Assembly (NCBI RefSeq): GCF_900096895.1
Contig: NZ_FMYO01000003.1
Location: forward strand, 124,001 to 188,000
Direction of reading: 5' to 3'
DNA: 64,000 nt
Source of the DNA: Acinetobacter kookii
GTDB taxonomy: Bacteria > Pseudomonadota > Gammaproteobacteria > Pseudomonadales > Moraxellaceae
Shown here: piece by piece, positions 33,954 through 44,157 of the stretch
Layout: each line of letters opens with the position of its first letter
Numbering within the stretch: position 1 is the stretch's first letter
Made by a program: the position numbers and the translations under genes
The notes under the pieces: generated by a model
Told to the model about the DNA's origin: nothing
What the model saw: the letters and a program-made list of their open reading frames with translations, nothing else
Databases searched by the model: none

Positions 33954-35159
33954 ATGGCACAAATACAAACAGGTAAAATGCAAAAATTCTTAACAGTGTT
34001 CTTGTGTTTTTGGGTCGCATTTTTTGAGGGTTTTGATCTCCAAGCCCCGGGTATTGCAGCAAAAGGAATTGCTGAAACATTTGCTCTCGACCAGGTGCAA
34101 ATGGGCTATGTATTTAGTTTGGGTGTTTTTGGGATGTTGTTTGGTGCGTTCTTTGGTGGACGTGTTGCCGACTATTTGGGACAGAAGAAAGTTTTAATGC
34201 TTTCAATTGCAATTTTCGGCCTATTTATGTCGCTTACCGCAATCGCACCGAGCGTTGAAATTTTATACGCAGCACGTTTCTTTACCGGCTTAGGTCTGGG
34301 TGCGGCAATGCCAACTATGATTTCCGTGGTGGGAGATGAGGCGACAGAAGCCAACCGCGGCAAGCTGAACAGCTTGATGTATTGCGGATTACCGGTAGGG
34401 GCTATCTTTGTTGCGGGCTTGGCCATCTTATTTAAAGATATTTCTGGGCATACCTTGTTTTTAATTGGTGGTTTAACCCCTTTGGTTCTGTTGCCATTTA
34501 TGGCGATTATTCTTAAAGACAAGCCTAAGAAAGTCGCTGTTGAGCAAGCTGCGACTGAAGCTGTTCCATCTATGGTGCAGGTATTATTTAAGCATCAGCA
34601 ATATAAATATACGATGCCGCTTTGGGTGGGTTTCTTCTTTACCCTGATGATCAATTATATCTTGATTAGCTGGTTACCTAATCTGCTGATGGAACAAGGT
34701 TTGGAAAAGCCACAGGCTTTCATGGTGATGCTGGTATTCCAGGTAGGTGCTGTCATTGGTACACTGGCTTTGGGTTATTTGCTGGACCGTTTAAAATTGT
34801 GGCAGATGGCGGCAATTATCTATACTGGCTTATTTATTGCCCTTGTATTGTTATTTACCTCTACCTCTATTCCAGTACTTATTCTTGCAGGGTTTATGGG
34901 CGGGATTTTCTCGACAGGCGGACAATCAATTCTATATGGTATTTCCCCAATTTTCTATTCGGGTACAGGTAAAGTTACAGGCGTAGGCAGTGCGATTTCT
35001 TTAGGTCGATTAGGTGCAATGACAGGACCATTACTGACAGGAAAAATCTTGGCGATTGGTTTGGGAACCACGGGGATTTTAATGGCAAGTTTACCTGCCG
35101 TGGCTGTCTCGGCAGTAGCAGTAACTGCACTCTCGCGTTATAAAGCCGCACATAAATAA
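33954..35159 (+). CDS. MFS transporter, aromatic acid:H+ symporter-like
   Basis: The 401-residue protein has about 12 membrane helices. The N-terminal WVAFFEGFDLQAPGIAAKG matches the DGxD-like helix-1 motif of the aromatic acid symporter (AAHS) group, here with EGFD. The loop 2-3 motif is GGRVADYLGQKK (MFS motif A). The C-terminal half contains GGQSILYGISPIFY. The likely substrate is an aromatic or other organic acid, which cannot be fixed from sequence. It has its own terminator and no catabolic neighbours. Confidence 0.85.
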   Translation: MAQIQTGKMQKFLTVFLCFWVAFFEGFDLQAPGIAAKGIAETFALDQVQMGYVFSLGVFGMLFGAFFGGRVADYLGQKKVLMLSIAIFGLFMSLTAIAPSVEILYAARFFTGLGLGAAMPTMISVVGDEATEANRGKLNSLMYCGLPVGAIFVAGLAILFKDISGHTLFLIGGLTPLVLLPFMAIILKDKPKKVAVEQAATEAVPSMVQVLFKHQQYKYTMPLWVGFFFTLMINYILISWLPNLLMEQGLEKPQAFMVMLVFQVGAVIGTLALGYLLDRLKLWQMAAIIYTGLFIALVLLFTSTSIPVLILAGFMGGIFSTGGQSILYGISPIFYSGTGKVTGVGSAISLGRLGAMTGPLLTGKILAIGLGTTGILMASLPAVAVSAVAVTALSRYKAAHK

Positions 35160-35173
35160 AAGTATAACGCTTT

Positions 35174-35203
35174 AAAAAGGGAATCTTGAGGATTCCCTTT
35201 TTT
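35174..35203 (+). terminator. Terminator of the MFS gene
   Basis: AAAAAGGGAATC pairs with GATTCCCTTTTTT over a short loop and ends in a T-run, 15 bases after the stop. Confidence 0.92.
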
Positions 35204-35274
35204 GTTGATTATTTTTAAGGATTCACTTTTGAGTTTGTTAATATAGTCGGATAGAAAACTGAATTTAAAATGTT

Positions 35275-35601
35275 ATGAGCTATCAACTGATCGAACTCGA
35301 TATTCAAGCCACAGATAATATCCAATGTCTACACTGTCAGCAGCACGTGATCAATTGGGCGGAAGAGCAATATATACAACCCTGTGAGCATGTATTGTTT
35401 ATCGCTATGGATATTGGCTTTGAATATATGACTGATGAATTTGAGCAGACTATGCCGCGTTCTGTGGATGATCTGCATGCCCATGATGATCAGGTGAATA
35501 TGTTTGCAGAAATTGTCAAATCCACTTATCCGGATTATCTGATTTTTAAATCTGATCTGGGGATTGAGGGATATTTCCGCTACGTGGGTTTTACCGCATA
35601 A
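35275..35601 (+). CDS. Small protein of unknown function with a CxxC
   Basis: The 108-residue protein is acidic, with a Cys18-x2-Cys21 pair (CLHCQQH) followed by a His, and an acidic stretch DDLHAHDDQ near residue 72. No signal peptide or membrane helix is visible. I do not recognise the family. Flanking terminators at 35174-35203 and 35632-35656 suggest it is a transcription unit of its own. The frame and codon use look like those of its neighbours, so I take it as a real gene. Confidence 0.75.
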   Translation: MSYQLIELDIQATDNIQCLHCQQHVINWAEEQYIQPCEHVLFIAMDIGFEYMTDEFEQTMPRSVDDLHAHDDQVNMFAEIVKSTYPDYLIFKSDLGIEGYFRYVGFTA

Positions 35602-35631
35602 GTATATTGACCCCTTGAAAACACCATAATG

Positions 35632-35656
35632 AAAAAGCGCCCTGAGGCGCTTTTTT
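35632..35656. terminator. Bidirectional terminator between the small gene and ntrC
   Basis: AAAAAGCGCC and GGCGCTTTTT surround a TGA-like loop, with T-runs on both strands. It serves both the rightward small gene and leftward ntrC. Confidence 0.9.
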
Positions 35657-35670
35657 ATGGACAGAAAAGT

Positions 35671-37149
35671 TTAGTTTTCTATTTCTTCTTCTACATCATC
35701 ATCGGCAGTATCCATGCCTAGTTCTTTCAGTTTGCGGGTCAGGGTATTGCGTCCCCAGCCCAGTAATTCAGCTGCATGACGTTTACGCCCGCGGGTTTGC
35801 TGCAAAGCGGCAGTAATTAGCGTGCGTTCAAACATTGGTGTGGCAATGTCCAGAATCTTCATTTCACCATTTTTCAGTTTCTGGATGGCCCATTGACCCA
35901 ATAACTCATCCCAATGATGTAGGGAAATACGGTCAAAGGTGTTGTGTGGTTGTGTATCTTCGGCTGAACGCTGAATTGGAATCTGTTTCAGTTCCGAAGG
36001 CAGATCTTCAGGATAAACTTCACGGCCGGTAATCATCACCGTAAGCCAGCGACAGGTATTTTCGAGCTGACGCACGTTGCCTTGCCACGGTAGCTGTTGC
36101 ATGTATTCCTGGGTTTCTGGACGCAAGATTTTAGGATTTACGCCCAGTTCTTTACCCGCACGGGCCAGGAAGTGCTGCGCCAGCATAGGGATGTCTTCAC
36201 TGCGATGGGCCAGTTTGGGAATATGGATACGGATCACATTCAGGCGATGATACAAGTCTTCGCGGAAGCGTCCGTCATGCACCAGTTTTTCCAGATCCTG
36301 ATGCGTTGCCGCGACAATACGCACATCGACCTTAACCGGGATATGTCCACCGACACGGTAAAACTCGCCATCTGCCAGAACACGCAGTAAACGGGTCTGG
36401 GTTTCAAAGGGCATGTCACCAATTTCATCTAGAAATAACGTACCGCCATTGGCCTGTTCAAAACGGCCTTGACGCTGCGAGTTGGCACCAGTAAAAGCAC
36501 CTTTTTCATGACCGAAAAGTTCGGTTTCAATCAGGTCTTTCGGAATGGCTGCCATATTTAAAGCAATAAAAGGTTTGCTGCTGCGTGGCGAATGACGGTG
36601 CAGCGCATGTGCCACCAGCTCTTTACCTGTGCCCGATTCACCGTTGATCAGTACGGTAATGTGCGACTGGGATAAACGCCCAATGGCACGGAATACTTCC
36701 TGCATGGCAGGCGATTCGCCAATAATTTCAGTCGACTGAATGGCCGGGGTGGCTTTGGCAGATTCCTGCTGCTGCAATTTGGCAATATGCAGGATGGCGC
36801 GGTTGACCAGTGCCAGGGCTTCATCAATATCAAACGGTTTAGGTAAATATTCAAAAGCACCGGTTTGGTAGCTGGAAACAGCAGATTCCAGATCTGAATG
36901 TGCAGTCATGATAATGACAGGTAGATCAGGATGCGTGCCTTTGACTTTGCCCAGGAAAGTCAGACCATCGATGCCTGGCATGCGAATGTCCGTTAAAATC
37001 ACATCGGGGGCATCTATGCTGAGCTGATCCAGTGCAGACTGTGCCTCTTCAAAACTGGTAACGTCGAAACCTTCTTCTTTAAAGGTTTTTTCCAAAACCC
37101 AGCGCATGGCACGATCATCATCAATGACCCATATTTTATTTCGCGACAT
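35671..37149 (-). CDS. ntrC: Nitrogen regulation response regulator NtrC
   Basis: NtrC (GlnG) activates sigma-54 promoters in nitrogen shortage. The start is placed at 37149 (MSRNKIWVIDDD); an in-frame Met 21 codons upstream lies well inside ntrB and gives a non-homologous leader. The 492-residue protein has a receiver domain with Asp10-12 and phospho-Asp54 (ILTDIRMPG). The AAA+ domain has GESGTGKE, the sigma-54 contact loop GAFTGA and Walker B-like GGTLFLDEIGDMP. A Fis-type HTH (RKRHAAELLGWGRNTL) ends it. It overlaps ntrB by 14 bases. Confidence 0.97.
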   Translation of the reverse strand: MSRNKIWVIDDDRAMRWVLEKTFKEEGFDVTSFEEAQSALDQLSIDAPDVILTDIRMPGIDGLTFLGKVKGTHPDLPVIIMTAHSDLESAVSSYQTGAFEYLPKPFDIDEALALVNRAILHIAKLQQQESAKATPAIQSTEIIGESPAMQEVFRAIGRLSQSHITVLINGESGTGKELVAHALHRHSPRSSKPFIALNMAAIPKDLIETELFGHEKGAFTGANSQRQGRFEQANGGTLFLDEIGDMPFETQTRLLRVLADGEFYRVGGHIPVKVDVRIVAATHQDLEKLVHDGRFREDLYHRLNVIRIHIPKLAHRSEDIPMLAQHFLARAGKELGVNPKILRPETQEYMQQLPWQGNVRQLENTCRWLTVMITGREVYPEDLPSELKQIPIQRSAEDTQPHNTFDRISLHHWDELLGQWAIQKLKNGEMKILDIATPMFERTLITAALQQTRGRKRHAAELLGWGRNTLTRKLKELGMDTADDDVEEEIEN

Positions 37150-38245
37150 GGTTAGACTCCCAAGGTAAATATAAGCTAAATACTGTTTTTCCTGGAACGG
37201 ATTGGCATTCAATCATTCCGCTATGTTGATGCATGATGTTTTGTGCAATGCTCAAACCGAGCCCGGTGCCTTTGGCACGCCCTGTGACTAAGGGATAAAA
37301 CACCGATTCTAAAATTTCTTCCGGTACACCCGGACCGTTATCTTCAATATCAATTCGTACCGCAGAGCGTTTTAATACACCATTAATGGTGACCAGGCGT
37401 TGAATCCGGGTTCTTAAAATCAGTTCCGGCTGATGATCAACAAAGAATTCCTTGTTTTCCATCATGGCTTGTACGGCATTGACGCTGATATTGAGCATGA
37501 CTTGAATGAGCTGGTCACGATCCGCCAGCACTTCGGGCAAGGACAGATCATAATCCCGGGTAATTTTGATTTTTTTCTTGGTTTGATTGGTAATCAGTGA
37601 ACGCACACGTTCTAAAGGTTCATGCACATTGACCAGTTCATAACTTGGTAGCTGGCGGGAACCCAGCATGGTGTCGGCCAGATTGCGTAAACGGTCTACT
37701 TCACTAATAATGATGTCGGTAAATTCTTCATATTGTGGATCGTTCAGGCTGCGCGCCAGTAACTGGGTGGCACCACGGATGCCGCCTAAAGGATTCTTGA
37801 TTTCATGTGCGACACCACGAATCAGTTGCCGGGCCACCTGATGCTGCTGAATCAGGTTTTCTTCTTTGGATATTTTCAGCATCCGGTCGATCTGGTTCAA
37901 TTCAATCAATAGAAGCGGGTGATAGGGTTTTTCCGAGTTGATTTGCGAAACCGTATAATCCACATGAATATCTTTAAAATTGACGCTAATGGTCGCTTCA
38001 CGACGGGTATAAGGCTGTCCGGTTTTAAAGGTATTTAATAGGGCTTCTTCGGTATTAAACTCATCATCGGGCATATGCAGCAAATTTAAAACCGGTTGTC
38101 CCGCCGCACGCAGTAAACTAATGTCGAACAAAGATTCACAAGAAGAATTTAAATAAAAAATATTAAGGTTACTGTCGACCAATAAAATTGCGGTGGTTAA
38201 ATTGTCCACTAAAAGGCGGTAGTCGATAGCGACGGGTTGATCCAT
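37136..38245 (-). CDS. ntrB: Nitrogen regulation histidine kinase NtrB
   Basis: NtrB (GlnL) phosphorylates and dephosphorylates NtrC, normally under control of PII. The 369-residue cytoplasmic protein has an N-terminal PAS domain (about 10-115), the H-box with His147 (GVAHEIKNPLGG) and an HATPase domain with IEDNGPGVPEEI and GRAKGTGLGLSIAQ. Usually glnA precedes ntrBC; here no glnA lies within this window upstream (rimO is divergent). Confidence 0.96.
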   Translation of the reverse strand: MDQPVAIDYRLLVDNLTTAILLVDSNLNIFYLNSSCESLFDISLLRAAGQPVLNLLHMPDDEFNTEEALLNTFKTGQPYTRREATISVNFKDIHVDYTVSQINSEKPYHPLLLIELNQIDRMLKISKEENLIQQHQVARQLIRGVAHEIKNPLGGIRGATQLLARSLNDPQYEEFTDIIISEVDRLRNLADTMLGSRQLPSYELVNVHEPLERVRSLITNQTKKKIKITRDYDLSLPEVLADRDQLIQVMLNISVNAVQAMMENKEFFVDHQPELILRTRIQRLVTINGVLKRSAVRIDIEDNGPGVPEEILESVFYPLVTGRAKGTGLGLSIAQNIMHQHSGMIECQSVPGKTVFSLYLPWESNHVAK

Positions 38246-38606
38246 TAGCGAAAGTATCCTGTGTTAAAATAGCGCAATGGCATCTGCACTTCTTGTCATT
38301 TCTCCCTGTTATGGGACATTCAACGAGTTAAACGTTGTCGAAATAAAGCAAAATGCACGCCAACTTTGAGCATGGGTATAAATATAAATTCTGTCGCTAT
38401 AAAAGTGTGCTTTTTTTGTTTTTGATAACAGAATTTCAATTCCATAGTAATAGAAATGGAATTATTAGTGAACCAAAATGGTGCGTTTGAATTATTTGCT
38501 AAAAATATAGCCGTATTTTGGTGCGCAATGTAAAGAGTCCGGATTCCACCTGTTTTTATGATTCGAAAAGACATACAATACGCGCATTATAGTGGAGCGC
38601 AGATTC

Positions 38607-39950
38607 ATGAAATCCCCCAAAGTCGGTTTTGTTTCTTTAGGTTGTCCTAAGGCATTGGTAGATTCCGAACGAATTTTAACTCAGTTAAAGACTGAAGGTT
38701 ATGATGTGGCATCGGATTATGACGGTGCCGATTTAGTTGTTGTGAATACCTGTGGTTTTATTGAATCTGCAGTACAAGAATCTTTAGATGCGATTGGCGA
38801 AGCCATGAGCGCAAACGGTCGTGTGATTGTGACTGGCTGTTTGGGTAAAGATGAAGACAAAATTCGCCAGATGCACCCGAATGTCCTCAAAGTGACAGGT
38901 GCTGCGGCATATCAGGAAGTGATGGAAGCCGTACACCAGTACGTGCCTGAACCACCAAAACATAATCCGTTTATTGACCTTGTACCTGAACAGGGTATTC
39001 GTTTAACCCCTAAACATTATGCCTATCTAAAAATATCAGAAGGCTGTAATCATCGTTGTACTTTCTGTATTATTCCAAGCATGCGGGGTGATCTGGTTTC
39101 ACGTCCGGTCGGTTCTGTGCTTGAGGAAGCTGCAGCGCTGAAACGTGCCGGGGTAAAAGAAGTGCTGGTGATTTCCCAGGATACTTCTGCTTATGGCGTG
39201 GATACCAAATACAAGCTGGACTTCTGGAACGGCCAGCCGGTTAAAACCAAATTCTATGACATGTGTGAAGCATTGGGTCAACTCGGTATTTGGGTACGCT
39301 TACACTATGTCTATCCCTATCCGCATGTAGATGCCGTGATTGACTTGATGGCACAAGGTAAAATCCTGCCTTATCTGGATATTCCATTCCAGCATGCCAG
39401 TCCGCGTATCTTAAAATTGATGAAACGTCCTGCGCACAGTGAAAATACACTGGAGCGTTTAAAATTGTGGCGTGAAAAATGTCCGGATCTGGTGATTCGT
39501 TCAACCTTCGTGGTGGGTTTCCCGGGGGAAACCGAAGAAGATTTCCAAATTTTGTTAGAGTGGCTCAAAGAAGCCCAGCTTGATCGCGTCGGATGCTTTA
39601 CTTATTCACCAGTTGAGGGCGCGACAGCAAATGACTTGCCGGATCATGTGCCGGAAGAAATCAAGCAAGACCGCTATGAACGTTTCATGCAGGTTCAGCA
39701 GGAAATTTCTGCAGCCAAACTGCAAAAACGCATTGGCCAAACCATGACTGTACTGGTGGATGATCTGGAAGAAGAATTCCCGGTAGCCGTTGCACGTTCT
39801 TATGCCGATGCGCCTGAAATTGATGGCAATGTCTTTGTTGAAGATATTGATAAAAGTCAGATTAAAGCAGGTGATTTGCTTGAAGTCGAAATTACCGATG
39901 CAGATGAATATGATTTATATGCAAAGTTAATTCGGATTAAATCAGCCTGA
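38607..39950 (+). CDS. rimO: Ribosomal protein S12 methylthiotransferase RimO
   Basis: RimO adds a methylthio group to an Asp of ribosomal protein S12. Starting at 38607 ([13 protein letters not shown]) it is 447 residues; an in-frame GTG five codons earlier lacks a ribosome site and overlaps the likely GGAG. Cluster-1 cysteines are 13, 49 and 78. The radical-SAM CxxxCxxC is Cys147, Cys151, Cys154 ([17 protein letters not shown]). A TRAM domain ends the protein ([13 protein letters not shown]). It is divergent from ntrB and leads towards pyrH. Confidence 0.97.
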   Translation: MKSPKVGFVSLGCPKALVDSERILTQLKTEGYDVASDYDGADLVVVNTCGFIESAVQESLDAIGEAMSANGRVIVTGCLGKDEDKIRQMHPNVLKVTGAAAYQEVMEAVHQYVPEPPKHNPFIDLVPEQGIRLTPKHYAYLKISEGCNHRCTFCIIPSMRGDLVSRPVGSVLEEAAALKRAGVKEVLVISQDTSAYGVDTKYKLDFWNGQPVKTKFYDMCEALGQLGIWVRLHYVYPYPHVDAVIDLMAQGKILPYLDIPFQHASPRILKLMKRPAHSENTLERLKLWREKCPDLVIRSTFVVGFPGETEEDFQILLEWLKEAQLDRVGCFTYSPVEGATANDLPDHVPEEIKQDRYERFMQVQQEISAAKLQKRIGQTMTVLVDDLEEEFPVAVARSYADAPEIDGNVFVEDIDKSQIKAGDLLEVEITDADEYDLYAKLIRIKSA

Positions 39951-40008
39951 TTTTTAATTTAACGACACGAATAAAATTTTAGATATTGAAAGATTCGGAG
40001 ATTTCCTG

Positions 40009-40737
40009 ATGTTGGACTCAAAAAAGCCCCGCTATGCACGTATTTTATTGAAACTTTCTGGTGAAGCACTGGCTGGAAATAAAGATATGGGCATTGATGC
40101 AACCGTGCTTGATCAAATGTCCCTAGCGATTGCGCACTTGGTCGGTTTGGGTGTGCAGGTGGGTATTGTGGTTGGCGGCGGCAACCTTTACCGCGGTAGC
40201 CAATTGCAAAAAGATGGTCTGGTTGGCCGTGTAACCGGTGACCAGATGGGTATGCTGGCTACGGTAATGAATGGTCTGGCATTACGTGATGCTTTGGTGC
40301 GCCGTAACATTAAAACCCGTTTAATGTCTGCATTACCGATTGGTGCTGTGGTTGAGTCTTACTCTAGCCGTGATGCGATTCGTCATCTGACTCAAGGTGA
40401 AGTCTGCGTATTTGTTGCGGGTACAGGTAATCCGTTCTTTACCACAGATACAGCAGCCTGCTTGCGAGGTATTGAAATTGAAGCCAACCTGATCTTGAAA
40501 GCAACCAAAGTGGACGGTGTTTATAATAAAGACCCAAGCAAATACGATGATGCGGTGAAATACGAAACCCTGACTTTCGATCAGGTACTTGATGAAAAAT
40601 TAGGTGTGATGGACTTGACTGCAATCTGTCTGTGCCGTGACCATAATGTGCCACTTCAAGTTTTCGACATGAACAAAGCAGGTTCATTGCTTTCAGTCGT
40701 GATGGGTGAAAAAGAAGGGACTCACGTTACGAATTAA
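40009..40737 (+). CDS. pyrH: UMP kinase
   Basis: PyrH converts UMP to UDP. The 242-residue protein has the amino-acid-kinase fold: [19 protein letters not shown], the glycine-rich [13 protein letters not shown] and the nucleotide-binding [16 protein letters not shown]. Its length matches E. coli (241). It starts 58 bases after rimO and is followed by frr, as in most gammaproteobacteria. rpsB and tsf, which normally precede pyrH, are not here. Confidence 0.98.
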   Translation: MLDSKKPRYARILLKLSGEALAGNKDMGIDATVLDQMSLAIAHLVGLGVQVGIVVGGGNLYRGSQLQKDGLVGRVTGDQMGMLATVMNGLALRDALVRRNIKTRLMSALPIGAVVESYSSRDAIRHLTQGEVCVFVAGTGNPFFTTDTAACLRGIEIEANLILKATKVDGVYNKDPSKYDDAVKYETLTFDQVLDEKLGVMDLTAICLCRDHNVPLQVFDMNKAGSLLSVVMGEKEGTHVTN

Positions 40738-40815
40738 TGTACGTGAGCCTGAAAGCTCTTTATACTACACGCTATTTAGTTATTACATCTCTTAGAATTA
40801 AGTAAGGAAGATCAC

Positions 40816-41370
40816 ATGATTAACGATCTTAAAAAAGACGCTGAAGACCGTATGAACAAGACGCTTGAGTCTTTGGAGCATGGTTTTGCCAAGGTTCGTA
40901 CAGGACGCGCGCATCCATCAATCTTAAACGGTGTTATGGTTCCTTACTATGGCTCGGATGTGCCATTAAACCAGGTGGCGAACGTGGGTGTTGAAGACTC
41001 GCGTACATTGCTTGTTCAGCCATTTGAGCGTTCAATGGTCTCTGCAATTGATAAAGCGATCCGTGAATCGGACTTGGGTCTTAACCCGATTACCGCTGAC
41101 GCGATTCGTGTACCGATGGCGGCGCTGACTGAAGAAACACGTCGTGACATGCAGAAAGTGGCACGTAATGAAGCGGAAAATGCCAAAGTCGCCATCCGTA
41201 ACATTCGTCGTGACGTATTGGGTGACATCAAGGCATTGTTGAAAGAAAAAGAAATTTCTGAAGATGATGAGCGCCGTGCAGGTGATGACATCCAAAAAAT
41301 CACCGATAAATTTGTTGCTGAAGTTGAAAAGCGTCTGGCTGCTAAAGAAGCTGAATTGATGAAGGTCTAA
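40816..41370 (+). CDS. frr: Ribosome recycling factor
   Basis: RRF splits post-termination ribosomes with EF-G. The 184-residue protein is the standard length, with [21 protein letters not shown] near the hinge and the helical end [21 protein letters not shown] ribosome site AAGGAAG lies before the ATG. Confidence 0.98.
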   Translation: MINDLKKDAEDRMNKTLESLEHGFAKVRTGRAHPSILNGVMVPYYGSDVPLNQVANVGVEDSRTLLVQPFERSMVSAIDKAIRESDLGLNPITADAIRVPMAALTEETRRDMQKVARNEAENAKVAIRNIRRDVLGDIKALLKEKEISEDDERRAGDDIQKITDKFVAEVEKRLAAKEAELMKV

Positions 41371-41376
41371 GATTTA

Positions 41377-42129
41377 ATGACCGTATCAGAAGACAGTATG
41401 CTTCTTCCAAAACATGTTGCCATCATCATGGATGGCAACAATCGTTTTGCAAAAAAAAAGCAAATGCAAAAAGGTGCAGGCCATCGTGAAGGGAAGAATG
41501 TCCTGGATCCGATTGTTGAGCACTGTAGAAAAAATCACATTCAAGCATTAACCGTTTTTGCATTTTCCAGTGAAAACTGGAATCGTCCTCAGTTTGAGGT
41601 CGATTTACTCATGGCATTGTTGGAAGAAACCATACATGAGCAATTGCCACGGATGGAAAAATTCAATATCGCCTTACGTTTTATTGGCGACCGTTCACGT
41701 TTGTCTGACCGTTTACGCGAGTTAATGTTGCAAGCTGAACAAAGGACTGCTAAGTTCGACAGCATGACTTTAACCATTGCCATCAGTTATGGTGGTATGT
41801 GGGATATGGCTCAGGCTGCAAAACAGATTGCGGCAGACGTGTTGGCGAAAAAAATTGCGCTTGAAGATATTGATGCTGAACTGTTTGGGCAGCATGTCTG
41901 CATGGCCGATTTACCTGCTGTGGATTTACTGATCCGTACAGGGGGTGATTATCGCTTGTCGAATTTCTTGCTGTGGCAAGCGGCATATGCTGAACTATAT
42001 TTTACCCCAACCTTGTGGCCTGAATTTACCGTAGAAGAATTAGATGATGCATTCGCGGTCTTTGCTGGGCGTGAACGTCGTTTTGGTAAAACTTCAGAGC
42101 AAATCCAACAAGAGAAACTTGAGAATTAA
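41377..42129 (+). CDS. uppS: Undecaprenyl diphosphate synthase
   Basis: UppS (IspU) extends FPP with eight isopentenyl units to make the peptidoglycan and LPS carrier lipid. The 250-residue protein has the catalytic Asp19 in IIMDGNNRFAKKK; most homologues have MDGNGRWA, so Asn and Phe replace Gly and Trp. Other motifs are LTVFAFSSENWNRP, LLIRTGGDYRLSNFLLWQ and AYAELYFTPTLWPEF. It sits 6 bases after frr and 3 before cdsA. Confidence 0.96.
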   Translation: MTVSEDSMLLPKHVAIIMDGNNRFAKKKQMQKGAGHREGKNVLDPIVEHCRKNHIQALTVFAFSSENWNRPQFEVDLLMALLEETIHEQLPRMEKFNIALRFIGDRSRLSDRLRELMLQAEQRTAKFDSMTLTIAISYGGMWDMAQAAKQIAADVLAKKIALEDIDAELFGQHVCMADLPAVDLLIRTGGDYRLSNFLLWQAAYAELYFTPTLWPEFTVEELDDAFAVFAGRERRFGKTSEQIQQEKLEN

Positions 42130-42132
42130 TAA

Positions 42133-42957
42133 ATGTTAGAGCGGATTATAACCGCATTGGTATTGGTAGCAGTCGTACTGAGTTGTATGTTTGCTACACA
42201 GTCTCAGTATCCAATGTTTATGCTGATGATTGTTGCAGCAGGGGTTGCAGGGTATGAGTGGTTTAAGCTTATGCCAAGAAAAAATAAAAATCTTGTTAAA
42301 CCGCTAGCGTGGGTTTATGGACTTGCCACTGCTGCTTTAGCAACTTTAGCATTGTATTTTAATGATATCGCTCTGCTGCTTTGGGCTGCTTCCATTCTTT
42401 GCTGGATCTGCAGTATCTTTTGGGTTAAATCATATCCAGACTATGATGGGTGGTACAATCCCAGCTTAAAGATTATTGGATTTATTCTGGTTTCTGCTGC
42501 AGTCACTGCAATTTTCTCTGTATGGCATAGCTCGCCATGGTGGCTCATGTACCTGTTTTTACTGGTATGGGGGGCAGACAGCGGTGCCTATTTTGTTGGG
42601 CGTAAACTGGGCAGGAAAAAACTTGCTCCGGATGTCAGTCCCAATAAATCGGTAGAAGGTTTGTACGGGGGTATTTTTACCGCCATGCTGATTGTCGTGG
42701 CAGTAGAAATCCTATATTTGGATTTAACCCTGGCACAACATATTTTATTTTTAATTTTATCTGTGATTACGGTATTCAGTTCGGTTCTGGGCGACCTGTT
42801 CGAATCCATGATCAAACGTCGTGCTGGAATTAAAGATTCAGGTCGTATTCTGCCAGGGCATGGTGGGGTGCTTGACCGTATTGATTCATTGCTTGCTGCT
42901 GCTCCAATTTTTGCCGCAGGCATGTATATTTTAAAATTTATTGGTGTAGATCTATAG
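42133..42957 (+). CDS. cdsA: Phosphatidate cytidylyltransferase
   Basis: CdsA makes CDP-diacylglycerol from CTP and phosphatidic acid in the inner membrane. The 274-residue protein has about seven membrane helices. The signature is LGDLFESMIKRRAGIKDSG followed by GHGGVLDRIDSL, with the catalytic acidic residues. An earlier DSGAYFVGRKLGRKKLAPDV is also typical. It abuts dxr directly. Confidence 0.97.
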   Translation: MLERIITALVLVAVVLSCMFATQSQYPMFMLMIVAAGVAGYEWFKLMPRKNKNLVKPLAWVYGLATAALATLALYFNDIALLLWAASILCWICSIFWVKSYPDYDGWYNPSLKIIGFILVSAAVTAIFSVWHSSPWWLMYLFLLVWGADSGAYFVGRKLGRKKLAPDVSPNKSVEGLYGGIFTAMLIVVAVEILYLDLTLAQHILFLILSVITVFSSVLGDLFESMIKRRAGIKDSGRILPGHGGVLDRIDSLLAAAPIFAAGMYILKFIGVDL

Positions 42958-44154
42958 ATGTCACAATCTGTTTGTATATTAGGTGTAACGGGTTCAATTG
43001 GTCAAAGTACCTTAAAAGTTCTGCAACAGCATCCTGAAAAGTATTCTGTTTTTGCAGTCACGGCGCATAGCCGAATTTTAGAGCTTGTTGAAATATGCAA
43101 ACAGTACCGACCAAAAGTCGTGGTTGTTCCTTCCAGTCAGGTTAAGGAATTACAGCAATATTTTCATGATCAGTGCTTAACTGATATTGAAATTTTAACC
43201 GATGAAGCAGGCTTGATTGCTGTTGCCGAACATGCAGATGTGGACGTGGTGATGGCGGCAATCGTCGGTGCTGCAGGCTTATTGCCGACCTTGGCTGCGG
43301 TTAAAGCCGGTAAGCGTGTTTTGCTGGCCAATAAAGAAGCCCTGGTAATGTCGGGTGACATCATGATGCAGGCAGCACATGATTATCACGCTGAATTGCT
43401 TCCGGTCGATTCCGAGCATAATGCGATTTTTCAGTGCTTGCCTGTGGGTTATTTTCAGGCAGAGCGCAATGGACAGCCGAAACAGGGTGTGTCGCGCATT
43501 CTGCTGACTGCATCTGGCGGGCCATTTTTAAACCATAGTCTGGAGCAACTGCAAAGCGTGACGCCTGCACAGGCCTGCAAGCATCCGAACTGGTCTATGG
43601 GGCAGAAAATTTCTGTTGATTCAGCAACTTTAATGAATAAAGGCTTGGAGCTGATTGAAGCCTGTCATCTTTTTGCAATTTCAGAACAGTTTGTAACAGT
43701 GGTGGTACATCCACAGAGTATCATTCATTCTATGGTTCAATATGTGGATGGGTCGACTTTGGCACAGATGGGCAATCCTGATATGTGTACGCCAATTGCG
43801 CATGCACTTGCATGGCCAGAGCGTATTCAAACGCATGTGCCTGCACTCAACCTGTTTGCCAATCAGCAACTGGATTTTCAGGAACCTGATACACTGCGTT
43901 TTCCGGCATTAAAGCTTGCGCGTCAAGCCATGCAAACGGGTGGTTTGGCTCCTGCAATTCTAAACGCTGCCAATGAGATTGCTGTGGCTGCCTTCTTGAA
44001 AAATGACATTGGCTTTACAGAAATTTCTCAAGTGGTGGAACAGACTCTAAATCAGGTTGAAGGTGGCGCTGCAGAATCGATTGAACGTATTTTACAGGTC
44101 GATCAAATGGCCCGTTCTGCTGCCCAGCAAATTGTCATCAATAAAGGAAGCTAA
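42958..44154 (+). CDS. dxr: 1-deoxy-D-xylulose-5-phosphate reductoisomerase
   Basis: Dxr (IspC) makes methylerythritol phosphate, the committed step to isoprenoids, and so feeds UppS. The 398-residue protein (E. coli 398) has the NADPH-binding start ILGVTGSIGQSTLKVL, LLANKEALVMSG, the catalytic PVDSEHNAIFQCL and the flexible-loop region MGQKISVDSATLMNKGLE. It begins one base after the cdsA stop. In E. coli dxr precedes uppS; here it follows cdsA. Confidence 0.98.
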   Translation: MSQSVCILGVTGSIGQSTLKVLQQHPEKYSVFAVTAHSRILELVEICKQYRPKVVVVPSSQVKELQQYFHDQCLTDIEILTDEAGLIAVAEHADVDVVMAAIVGAAGLLPTLAAVKAGKRVLLANKEALVMSGDIMMQAAHDYHAELLPVDSEHNAIFQCLPVGYFQAERNGQPKQGVSRILLTASGGPFLNHSLEQLQSVTPAQACKHPNWSMGQKISVDSATLMNKGLELIEACHLFAISEQFVTVVVHPQSIIHSMVQYVDGSTLAQMGNPDMCTPIAHALAWPERIQTHVPALNLFANQQLDFQEPDTLRFPALKLARQAMQTGGLAPAILNAANEIAVAAFLKNDIGFTEISQVVEQTLNQVEGGAAESIERILQVDQMARSAAQQIVINKGS

Positions 44155-44157
44155 AAT

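Noticed and set aside
37150..37212. An earlier ntrC start at 37212
   Set aside because: It lies inside ntrB and gives a leader not found in NtrC. From 37149 the phospho-acceptor becomes the canonical Asp54.
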